Shown piece by piece: positions 1 through 5,264 of a stretch of DNA of 5,277 nucleotides. Each line of letters opens with the position of its first letter. Position 1 is the first letter of the stretch. The notes beneath the pieces are model-generated. The model saw only the letters and a list, made by a program, of their open reading frames with translations. It was not told where the DNA came from and ran no database searches. Source of the DNA: Firmicutes bacterium HGW-Firmicutes-10 (GTDB lineage Bacteria; Bacillota_I; Bacilli_A; Erysipelotrichales; Erysipelotrichaceae); assembly GCA_002841605.1 (NCBI GenBank), contig PHAF01000135.1, forward strand, positions 1-5,277, read 5' to 3'. The position numbers and the translations under genes were made by a program.

Positions 1-489
1 TTGCCTTATGACCCCGTGACTTTTTCCGATGGCATGCGCAAATACACATCGTCCGCCAACCGAATTGGCTCTATCAATAACTTCTTTGAGCGAAGCGCTT
101 GTCGCCAACGAAAGACAAACGGATACTTTATCGATGACTTCATCGTTTTCATCGTAAATCAACTGCTTACCAAAAAATTTCTCATTGTTTTCGATCGGCA
201 TCAGTACGGTTTTTAACCATTGGTCAAATTCCATGCATTCGTCCAATTGTTTGAAATAACAGAGGACATGTACTTCCTCGCTGCTCGTCACTTCAACTCC
301 GAAAATCACATGAATCGGTTTATTTTGAGCAGCTTTTGCAATGGCAGGCTGCTGCTTGCAGCTGTTGTGATCGCAGATGGCAATTACATCCAAACCCTTG
401 ATGACAGCCATGTTCAAAATATTGTTAGGCGTCATCTCATCATCGGCACAAGCCGAAAGTGCTGAATGAATGTGAAGGTCTGCAAACAT
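1..489 (-). CDS. PHP-domain metal-dependent phosphoesterase (3' end cut by window edge)
   Basis: Reading from ATG at 489 gives 163 residues before the window ends, without a stop. The start has the PHP signature DLHIHS (residues 4-9, metal ligands His6 and His8), then CDHNS (39-43, Asp40-His41), GVEVTS (64-69, Glu66), EEVHVLCYF (71-79) and AH (151-152). These are the metal-binding blocks of the PHP phosphoesterase fold, so a soluble metal-dependent phosphatase or nuclease-type hydrolase is likely; the substrate is unknown. Relatives near hydrogenase genes are, from memory, about 240 residues, so roughly a third is missing beyond base 1. The start is supported by GAAGG eight bases upstream and lies one base after the stop of the preceding DRTGG gene, so the two are probably translationally coupled. 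Odd point: after the conserved AH pair it reads AIGKSHGVI, whereas I recall relatives having an Asp-Arg pair here. Confidence 0.88.
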   Translation of the reverse strand, partial: MFADLHIHSALSACADDEMTPNNILNMAVIKGLDVIAICDHNSCKQQPAIAKAAQNKPIHVIFGVEVTSSEEVHVLCYFKQLDECMEFDQWLKTVLMPIENNEKFFGKQLIYDENDEVIDKVSVCLSLATSASLKEVIDRANSVGGRCVFAHAIGKSHGVIRQ

Positions 490-490
490 A

Positions 491-820
491 CTATACGCCT
501 TCGCTGATCAGTATTTTACAAATCTCAAATGCTGAAAGAGGCGACTTTAAAATCAGAAAATCTTCTTCGTTCGCCTTTATGATCGTCTCCGGCTGGATTT
601 GTGCATCATGTGCGATAATGACACACGCCAACTCACGCAGCAATGCAACTGCAATAATGTTGGGATGTCCCAAAATCGTGATCCAGGCATCATTGCTTTT
701 GGCATGACCCATGACCCAACTCAGTAAATCCCCGATAAAAGCAGATTTTATTTCAAAATCGGCAGAGGCATCACTAAGTTTTTCAAACCCGTATTTTTCA
801 ATTAACAGAGATGCTTTCAT
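491..820 (-). CDS. DRTGG-domain protein, downstream copy
   Basis: This 109-residue soluble protein matches the small stand-alone DRTGG-domain proteins found beside [FeFe]-hydrogenase genes. Visible family features are the GDLLSWVMGHAKSNDAWIT block (30-48), GHPNIIAVALLREL (51-64), the VIIA strand (67-70) and the C-terminal LKSPLSAFEICKIL block (91-104). DRTGG domains also occur in phosphotransacetylase-type and CBS-containing proteins; a ligand-binding or regulatory role is presumed but its ligand is not established. I chose ATG at 820 because AAGGAG sits seven bases upstream and because the upstream gene ends one base before it. An open frame continues upstream to 958, but that part lies inside the Fe-S gene and is its antiparallel-free shadow in another frame. 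No Cys cluster, membrane segment or catalytic motif is visible. Confidence 0.85.
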   Translation of the reverse strand: MKASLLIEKYGFEKLSDASADFEIKSAFIGDLLSWVMGHAKSNDAWITILGHPNIIAVALLRELACVIIAHDAQIQPETIIKANEEDFLILKSPLSAFEICKILISEGV

Positions 821-821
821 G

Positions 822-2000
822 TTATATCTCCTTGACATGGATGATCCTGCAGTCCGCAAGCACAGAATGTCCGGCGACGATTTCCTCAGCCATGACACGA
901 CACGACGGATATCCACAGGCCCCACAGTCATATCCCGGCAATTTTTCCAATTGCTCATTGATTTTAGTGAATTCAGCCATTCTTTCTTTCAAAGATTTCA
1001 TATTCGCACGGTTAAACAGGACCGTCTCCAGTATGACCTCTTCATTGTTCAGCTCAATCGCATCTTTTGTTGCTGATGCATAATGCCGGCGACTGTTGAT
1101 CGATGCTTCAAAGGGATTACCCCAAAGCAGATTGCCGCCGATGCAACCGTTGATACAATTTGAAAGCCATAGCAGGTGCTCGCCTTTCAGCTGACCAAAT
1201 TCAGCCAAATCCAATACCAGCTGCACCTTTTTCAAACCGTCGGCCACGATGGTCGATGATAGTGCTTCATCTTGTACAAACAATTCTGAAGCGACCGAAC
1301 AAAGGCCTTTCGCACATATTTCCGTTGTCAACCGTTTCGTGTTGCGGATGCGCGCAATCTTTGGAAATAGGTCGACCAGAGAAACACAGTGATCGATTTC
1401 CGAACGTTTGTTGCCATAAGGAAACTTGCCCAACGGCAATTTCGCAATACATTCACAAAGATAAAAGATGCCAACATTTTTATTTTCATACTGTTGTCGA
1501 ATACGCTTAGCCGCTATTTCCGCTGTTAATTCAAACGGAATCATATTGGACAACAACATGGGATATTTCATCTGGATCAGCCGGTTTACTACCGGACAGA
1601 ACGATGAAATCAAGTAACCGCCTCGATTATCCTTGCGGTACTGTTGAACATGATCATAAATCGCACCTTCGTAAGCACTGAGTTCTACGACTTCATCGAA
1701 TCCCATCTCGATAAAGGTGTGCATCAGCTGCTCAATTTCCGCATGGTTATGGCATTCACCAAATACTGCAGGTGGAAGCAATGCGACCGTTTTCTCATAA
1801 TGCGCCAAATCATCAAGCGTACTTCCTTTTGCTTGTAACCCTTGATGCACACAAGCATCAAGACATTGACCGCAGTTTATACATTTTTCGCGATTGATTT
1901 GAATTCGTTGTTGTTGCATTGACAGTGCTTCGGTCGGACAGATCCGAATGCAAGCCATGCACTTCTGACATTTTTCCAGGGTATAGGAGATGACACTCAT
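822..2000 (-). CDS. Hydrogenase-like Fe-S protein: 2x[4Fe-4S] + degenerate Fe_hyd_lg_C core + C-terminal Fe-S domain
   Basis: This 392-residue protein is related to the sensory HydS/HfsB-type relatives of [FeFe] hydrogenases. The N-terminus holds two ferredoxin-type [4Fe-4S] motifs: Cys11, 14, 17, 21 followed by Pro, and Cys40, 43, 46, 50. The middle (about 70-330) resembles the hydrogenase large-subunit C-terminal domain, but its H-cluster motifs are altered: SSFCPVV at 132-138 (Cys135) in place of TSCxPxW, LCECIAKL at 181-188 in place of MPCxxKK, and NCINGCIGG at 281-289 (Cys282, Cys286). The C-terminus has CGACGYPSC and a later Cys (359, 362, 367, 384), the C-x2-C-x4-C-x16-C pattern of the Fe-S domain seen in RnfB. 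No PAS domain follows, unlike many HydS proteins. I infer an electron-transfer or redox/H2-sensing role rather than hydrogen production. Its ATG overlaps the preceding stop in ATGA; the ribosome binding site is weak, so coupling is likely. Confidence 0.88.
   Translation of the reverse strand: MSVISYTLEKCQKCMACIRICPTEALSMQQQRIQINREKCINCGQCLDACVHQGLQAKGSTLDDLAHYEKTVALLPPAVFGECHNHAEIEQLMHTFIEMGFDEVVELSAYEGAIYDHVQQYRKDNRGGYLISSFCPVVNRLIQMKYPMLLSNMIPFELTAEIAAKRIRQQYENKNVGIFYLCECIAKLPLGKFPYGNKRSEIDHCVSLVDLFPKIARIRNTKRLTTEICAKGLCSVASELFVQDEALSSTIVADGLKKVQLVLDLAEFGQLKGEHLLWLSNCINGCIGGNLLWGNPFEASINSRRHYASATKDAIELNNEEVILETVLFNRANMKSLKERMAEFTKINEQLEKLPGYDCGACGYPSCRVMAEEIVAGHSVLADCRIIHVKEI
828..833 (-). 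promoter_or_regulatory. Ribosome binding site for the downstream DRTGG gene
   Basis: AAGGAG on the minus strand, followed by seven bases and ATG at 820. It lies inside the last codons of the Fe-S gene and decides against the longer in-frame start at 958. Confidence 0.85.
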
Positions 2001-2413
2001 AAGACTTTAAACCCGATGACCAGTGTCGTTCCCTCGGGTGAAGTGGTCAAGTCAAAATCATCGCAATTGCGCTTGATATTTGGCAGTCCCATCCCTGCAC
2101 CGAAACCAAATTCCCTTGCCGACGCTTTCGCGGTCGACCAGCCGGGGGTCATGGCCTTCTCAATGTCTTCAATTCCCGGTCCCAAGTCAGAAAAACGTAA
2201 TTCACATTTGCCTTCATTTGATAATGTTAACACGACCTCACCTCCATACGAATGTATGATCATATTAATCTCCGCTTCGTAACAAGAAATAGCTATTCGG
2301 CGAAGAACGTCTGATGAAACTCCCAACTGCTTAAGCATTTGCTTGATTTGGCTGGATATACGCCCGGCATTGGCGTAGTCTTCTTTCTCAACGTTAAAAT
2401 GCTGATGAATCAT
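1997..2413 (-). CDS. HATPase_c-type ATP-binding protein (anti-sigma / switch-kinase-like)
   Basis: This 138-residue protein is a single GHKL ATPase domain. The N box is EAEINMIIHSYGG (46-58, Asn50 being the Mg-ATP ligand), the G1 box is DLGPGI (76-81), the G2 region is FGFGAGMGLPNIK (102-114), and SPEGTTL (125-131) ends the fold. There is no dimerisation/phosphoacceptor His domain, so it is not a complete sensor histidine kinase; it resembles RsbT/RsbW/SpoIIAB-type serine kinases and anti-sigma factors. Small proteins of this kind recur between DRTGG and hydrogenase-like Fe-S genes in clostridial hydrogenase loci. The partner is unknown: no sigma factor or STAS antagonist is present in the window. 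I prefer ATG at 2413, two bases after the preceding stop and at the start of the conserved fold. The ATG at 2461 would add 16 residues overlapping the upstream gene and lacks a ribosome binding site; the 2413 start also has only a weak one. Confidence 0.86.
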   Translation of the reverse strand: MIHQHFNVEKEDYANAGRISSQIKQMLKQLGVSSDVLRRIAISCYEAEINMIIHSYGGEVVLTLSNEGKCELRFSDLGPGIEDIEKAMTPGWSTAKASAREFGFGAGMGLPNIKRNCDDFDLTTSPEGTTLVIGFKVL

Positions 2414-2415
2414 AA

Positions 2416-2778
2416 CTACACGACTGCCGTCAGCAGTCCGTTGCTGTAGAGGATACCGCATGTATCATACATCGAGCTTTTCGTTGTAAATACATTCATA
2501 CCCATTTCTTTCGCCAGGTTGTGATCGTGTTCGCTCATAGTCTTGCCGCGAACATAAATCACGACATTGATATCCAGCATTTCAGCCGTTCTTAGCGACT
2601 GAGCATGAACCAGACCGGTAACCAAAATCGTTTTTTCGCTGTCACTCTGAACCAAAGCCAAAGCATCGCTCATCAAATCAGTAGCTGAGATATGCTCGAA
2701 ATTTCGTTCAATACATTTTGGATCACTCAGACACAACGTATCTGCCTGAAGTAGTTCAAGTATTTTTTCTAACGTCAT
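2416..2778 (-). CDS. DRTGG-domain protein, upstream copy
   Basis: This 120-residue soluble protein carries family landmarks DLMSDALALV (34-43), ILVTGLVHAQSLRTAEMLDI (51-70), VVIYVRGK (72-79) and MYDTCGILYSNGL (103-115). It belongs to the same broad class as the second DRTGG gene further down the operon, but the two are strongly diverged and clearly not a recent duplication: the RTAEMLDI and CGILY blocks are absent from the downstream copy. A ligand-binding regulatory function for DRTGG domains is suspected but unproven. The ATG overlaps the nuoE stop as ATGA, and GAGG lies upstream with a spacing of about seven to eight bases, so the start is well supported. The gene ends two bases before the HATPase start. 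Its constant position beside the ATPase and the Fe-S gene suggests that these products act together. Confidence 0.84.
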   Translation of the reverse strand: MTLEKILELLQADTLCLSDPKCIERNFEHISATDLMSDALALVQSDSEKTILVTGLVHAQSLRTAEMLDINVVIYVRGKTMSEHDHNLAKEMGMNVFTTKSSMYDTCGILYSNGLLTAVV

Positions 2779-3299
2779 GTCAATACCTCATTCAACCGCT
2801 CTTCGCGTTTCGTTTTGGTTTCTTGTTCAACAACAAAACGGATGAACTCTTCAACCATTTTGGACTGTGTGGCATTTCCGTATACTTTACCGTCAATAAT
2901 AGCCACCGGTGCCAAACCGCATGCTCCTAAGCAGCGCGTGGCATCCACGGAAAAAACCTTGTCTTCACTGGTACCGTTGACCGGTGCTTTTGTCAGTTCG
3001 ACAACACGGTTTAACAGTTCTTGTGCACCTTTGACATAGCAAGCCGTACCCATACAAATGTTGATTACATGTTTGCCTTTGGGTTCAGTGGTAAACTGGG
3101 TGTAAAAGGTCACTACGCCATAAACTTCCGCAACCGATGCACCGGTAGCCACGGAAATCTTTTCCATAGCTTCAAAGGGAATATAACCAAGTTCATGCTG
3201 AACATCATGCAACATCAATTTGACCGGTCCTTGACGTCCGGTATGACGGGTAACGATATTCGTAATGGTATCCAATGATTTTTGATTTAATCGCTCCAT
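2775..3299 (-). CDS. nuoE: NuoE/HydC-like [2Fe-2S] subunit of NADH-linked hydrogenase or dehydrogenase
   Basis: This 174-residue protein has the thioredoxin-like [2Fe-2S] fold of the complex I 24-kDa subunit. The helical N-terminus includes LMLHDVQHELGYIPFEAM (28-45) and VYGVVTFYTQF (59-69). Four cluster ligands are present: CMGTAC (Cys82, Cys87) and CLGAC (Cys123, Cys127), the usual C-x4-C plus C-x3-C arrangement. In hydrogenases of the HydABC/HndABCD type, this subunit passes electrons between the NuoF-like flavin subunit and the hydrogenase; neither partner is in this window. The ATG at 3299 is preceded by AAGGAGGT at seven bases. An in-frame GTG at 3308 would add three residues but overlaps the ribosome binding site, so I reject it. 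The C-terminal tail (about 160-174) is charged and probably flexible. The stop overlaps the next ATG as ATGA. The preceding permease gene ends 23 bases upstream. Confidence 0.93.
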   Translation of the reverse strand: MERLNQKSLDTITNIVTRHTGRQGPVKLMLHDVQHELGYIPFEAMEKISVATGASVAEVYGVVTFYTQFTTEPKGKHVINICMGTACYVKGAQELLNRVVELTKAPVNGTSEDKVFSVDATRCLGACGLAPVAIIDGKVYGNATQSKMVEEFIRFVVEQETKTKREERLNEVLT

Positions 3300-3306
3300 A
3301 TCTTTC

Positions 3307-3314
3307 ACCTCCTT
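3307..3314 (-). promoter_or_regulatory. Strong ribosome binding site for nuoE
   Basis: AAGGAGGT on the minus strand with seven bases to ATG at 3299; this is the best Shine-Dalgarno in the window. It overlaps the alternative GTG start at 3308-3306 and so excludes it. It suggests nuoE is translated strongly and independently of the permease gene before it. Confidence 0.88.
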
Positions 3315-3322
3315 TTTATTTA

Positions 3323-4060
3323 TTAAAAATCAAACTTTTTACGCATGATTTTAATACCAATATCCAATAAAACATCGAAACTATAACCAATCAGAATGAT
3401 CCACACCGTCCAGGCAAAGATGGATGTGGTATCCAGATAGAGTTTTCCTAAAAACATCGACTTACCGATCCCGGTTTGAACCTGACCCAAAACTTCCGAC
3501 ATGATCGCAACTTTGAACCCCAAGGATACCCCTGCTTTCAGTGACGAGAGAACATAGGGCAGCATGTTAGGACCGTAAACATTCTTAAATTTGTTTGCCC
3601 TAGTCTCCGGGTACATTGCTAATACATCCAACAACCGCTGATCGACCGAAGTCACACCCATCTTCGCCGCTTCAAAGAAAATCGGGAATAAAATCAGAAA
3701 GGTGATCAACAGTACGCTTTTTTCACTGCCAAGCCATATCAATGCCAAAATGATAAACGAGATGTTCGGAATTGTCTTCAATGCTGTGATCAGCGGCATA
3801 AAATAATCATCGATTTTATGACGCAAAGCACACACATACCCAGACAAGACCCCCAAAACCAAAGCCATCAACAACCCCTGAAACAAGCGCGAGATTGTAA
3901 ACAAAATACTCATATAGAAATCGGATCGCTGCAATTGAGCAAACATCGTCAAAGCAACATCCCATGGATATGGAAGCAGAATATTATTGGCGATCGAATT
4001 GGCAGAAATCCACCAAATCAATGCCAGGATGACAACCGTGATCAGTCGCCTTTTCTTCAT
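3323..4060 (-). CDS. ABC transporter permease, SsuC/TauC/ThiX-like (BPD_transp_1)
   Basis: This 245-residue integral membrane protein has the length of sulfonate/nitrate/thiamine-precursor-type importer permeases. Hydrophobic segments are visible at about 6-22, 55-78, 88-110, 114-132, 168-190 and 214-235. The cytoplasmic coupling loop carries the EAA signature: EAAKMG at 130-135, followed about 28 residues later by GPNMLPYVLSSLKAG (163-177). This loop would bind an ABC ATPase, but no ATPase gene is present here. The transported compound cannot be read from the sequence. I start at ATG 4060, with GGGGTG five bases upstream; an in-frame TTG at 4075 would add five residues. The substrate-binding lipoprotein gene ends 49 bases before it. 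There is no terminator between this gene and nuoE, so it is probably in one transcript with the hydrogenase-type genes. Confidence 0.9.
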   Translation of the reverse strand: MKKRRLITVVILALIWWISANSIANNILLPYPWDVALTMFAQLQRSDFYMSILFTISRLFQGLLMALVLGVLSGYVCALRHKIDDYFMPLITALKTIPNISFIILALIWLGSEKSVLLITFLILFPIFFEAAKMGVTSVDQRLLDVLAMYPETRANKFKNVYGPNMLPYVLSSLKAGVSLGFKVAIMSEVLGQVQTGIGKSMFLGKLYLDTTSIFAWTVWIILIGYSFDVLLDIGIKIMRKKFDF

Positions 4061-4098
4061 TCCTTCACCCCGCAAACCCCTATTGTTAACTACACTAA

Positions 4099-4107
4099 AT
4101 TATATCA
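4099..4107 (-). promoter_or_regulatory. Possible internal promoter before the permease gene
   Basis: The minus strand reads TGA-TATAAT, an extended -10 element with a perfect hexamer, just after the stop of the lipoprotein gene. No good -35 is present at 16-18 bases (the best hexamer, TGAACT, is poor), as can be the case for extended -10 promoters. The predicted start would be near 4092, about 32 bases before the permease ATG. A TTGTTAA sequence on the plus strand at 4083-4089 (Rex half-site-like) lies just downstream but has no second half. It may also be a chance AT-rich match. Confidence 0.35.
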
Positions 4108-4109
4108 CA

Positions 4110-5027
4110 TTAGTTGATAATAAGTTCACGAATATTTGTTAAGCCAAATAATTGGAGAAATGCTTTCAACTCAGCTTCCACTTCAAGTGCTGGTTTGACG
4201 CGGACATTCATCCCTTTAAACACATTGGCCACAAGCTTAGCACTGGGTAAACCCAGTTTTTCCGGTGTGAGTTCAGTAATATCTGCTTCCAGTGTCGAAC
4301 TTTCACCCCAGCAAGCATCAACATAAACCTTCATCATACCGATTTCATTTTCAATAGCACTCTTATTTTTCTGATACGAACTTTCCAACACGAAGATCGC
4401 AGCCTGCGGATAATTTTCCGTACCGGTCGATTCTTTCCACAAGGTCTGCAGATTGGCAATGATTTTCAAATCTTTGCCATTTTCTTTGGCTTTAGCAATC
4501 GTTGCTGCCGCCAAAGGCTGAGCGAGCATCGCTGCACTTGCCTTGTTGGTCAAAAGCTGTGCCTGAGCATCATTGACCGAAGGAAAATATGCCAAATTCA
4601 TGTTAATGCTCATTTTTCCCTTTACAGTATCAAAAATTTTCTGCGGCACGGCGTTTTCACCAAACAAAGCCAACGTCCCTTCACTACCTAAAACATCTTC
4701 ATTTTCCCCGACAATATACAAGTTACCCCAAGTGACAACGCCCCACAGCCGATACTGTGATGCATTCTTATTTATCAATACCGCTCCTAAATTAACAGGA
4801 GCGATGATGATGTCATATTCCGGATTCGGGCTGATCAACGCCGCTTGAAGAGGATCGCTGCCGCTGATTAAGTTAACAGAATGAGTCGCCTCTTTCAATA
4901 CGGGTATTACCGCAATCGAAGGAGCTCCCATCGGAACTAAGATTTTTAGTTTTGTATCTTCAGTTTTTGGAAAACAACCGGAAAACAGAATGAATAATAG
5001 AAGCAAGAGAACTATTTTTCGTTTCAT
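4110..5027 (-). CDS. ABC transporter substrate-binding lipoprotein (NMT1/SsuA-like)
   Basis: This 305-residue secreted lipoprotein begins with KRK, a hydrophobic stretch (5-15) and the lipobox LFSGC, giving a lipidated Cys18 after cleavage. The mature part has the look of type II periplasmic-binding proteins of the nitrate/sulfonate/thiamine-precursor class: LKILVPMGAPSIAVIPVL (27-44), GSDPLQAAL (56-64), YDIIIAPVNLGAVLINK (71-87) and VVTWGNLYIVGE (97-108). It would be anchored outside the membrane and deliver a small ligand to the permease encoded next. The ligand is not identifiable; an organic nitrogen, sulfur or cofactor-precursor compound is only a family-based guess. The ATG at 5027 has AAGGTG four bases upstream. 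It is the first gene after the leader and so probably the head of the operon. Confidence 0.87.
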   Translation of the reverse strand: MKRKIVLLLLLFILFSGCFPKTEDTKLKILVPMGAPSIAVIPVLKEATHSVNLISGSDPLQAALISPNPEYDIIIAPVNLGAVLINKNASQYRLWGVVTWGNLYIVGENEDVLGSEGTLALFGENAVPQKIFDTVKGKMSINMNLAYFPSVNDAQAQLLTNKASAAMLAQPLAAATIAKAKENGKDLKIIANLQTLWKESTGTENYPQAAIFVLESSYQKNKSAIENEIGMMKVYVDACWGESSTLEADITELTPEKLGLPSAKLVANVFKGMNVRVKPALEVEAELKAFLQLFGLTNIRELIIN

Positions 5028-5043
5028 TTTTCACCTTTTTGAT

Positions 5044-5060
5044 GTCAGTATTTACCTGAC
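5044..5060. repeat. Small inverted repeat at the predicted transcription start
   Basis: GTCAG and CTGAC are perfect 5-base complementary arms separated by seven bases (TATTTAC). On the minus strand it begins at about +1 of the predicted promoter and ends 16 bases before the lipoprotein ATG. It could be an operator next to the start site or a hairpin at the 5' end of the messenger. The arms are short, so chance is possible. Confidence 0.4.
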
Positions 5061-5066
5061 CTAACC

Positions 5067-5094
5067 ATTATAGCACAGCATGATATTTTGTTCA
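5067..5094 (-). promoter_or_regulatory. Sigma-A-type promoter for the lipoprotein gene and operon
   Basis: The minus strand has a perfect -10 TATAAT (5072-5067) preceded by TGC, giving an extended -10. A weak -35 TGAACA (5094-5089, four of six matches to TTGACA) lies 16 bases upstream. The start site is predicted near 5060, leaving a leader of about 33 bases. A weak -35 with a palindrome upstream of it suggests dependence on an activator. Confidence 0.65.
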
Positions 5095-5110
5095 CATGAT
5101 TTTTGACATT

Positions 5111-5128
5111 TTGTGAATATTTTCATGA
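5111..5128. promoter_or_regulatory. Palindromic operator candidate (Rex- or CRP/FNR-like)
   Basis: The plus strand reads TTGTGAA-TATT-TTCATGA. The left half equals the Rex consensus half-site TTGTGAA, and the right half matches five of seven positions of TTCACAA. The left core also equals the CRP half-site TGTGA. The centre, 5119.5, is about 60 bases upstream of the predicted start, close to the -61.5 position used by CRP/FNR-family activators and upstream of where a simple repressor would usually sit. Confidence 0.4.
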
Positions 5129-5144
5129 ATGCTTCTTCACTTTT

Positions 5145-5164
5145 ATCCGACAAAATCCGACAAA
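5145..5164. repeat. Perfect 10-bp tandem repeat
   Basis: ATCCGACAAA occurs twice head to tail without a gap on the plus strand (TTTGTCGGAT twice on the minus strand). A spacing of ten bases puts both copies on the same face of the helix, as for paired binding sites of a response regulator, but replication slippage would look the same. Confidence 0.6.
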
Positions 5165-5220
5165 AAAAGAGCAAGATAGAGGCTATTCCTTTAAAACGGA
5201 CTAGATAAAAAAGCACTATT

Positions 5221-5264
5221 GGAGAGCTAGTGACCGATAATGGATCGGTGCTAGCTCTTTTAAT
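5221..5264 (+). terminator. Long hairpin, terminator-like on the plus strand
   Basis: Outer arms AGAGCTAG (5223-5230) and CTAGCTCT (5251-5258) pair perfectly over 8 bp. A small internal loop (TG against G) is followed by inner arms ACCGAT (5233-5238) and ATCGGT (5244-5249) with loop AATGG. On the plus strand, TTTAATTGTTCTT follows at once, as in an intrinsic terminator. On the minus strand the next T run (six T) comes only nine bases after the hairpin, so it is a poorer terminator in that direction. No plus-strand gene feeding it is visible, so it may serve a gene beyond the window on the minus strand, an antisense transcript or a structured leader. Confidence 0.6.

Noticed and set aside
821..958. 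N-terminal extension of the downstream DRTGG gene to a start at 958.
   Set aside because: It overlaps the conserved C-terminal Fe-S domain of the upstream gene, and a strong ribosome binding site places the start at 820.
822..2000. Annotation as a catalytic [FeFe] hydrogenase.
   Set aside because: The H-cluster motifs are substituted at several catalytic positions and the protein is shorter and differently built than HydA; a sensor or electron-transfer relative fits better.
2414..2461. Longer start of the HATPase gene at 2461.
   Set aside because: No ribosome binding site is present and the extra 16 residues lie inside the upstream DRTGG gene; the conserved fold begins after 2413.
3300..3308. 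GTG start for nuoE at 3308.
   Set aside because: The GTG overlaps the AAGGAGGT ribosome binding site that is ideally spaced for ATG at 3299.
220..4848. Plus-strand open frames of 60-120 codons (for example 711-1076, 1160-1510, 3818-4117).
   Set aside because: All lie antisense to well-supported minus-strand genes, show no recognisable domains and lack convincing ribosome binding sites.
5103..5131. Plus-strand TTGACA (5103-5108) as the -35 of a divergent promoter or small RNA.
   Set aside because: No acceptable -10 hexamer occurs at 15-19 bases downstream (best is TGAATG), so a plus-strand promoter is not supported.
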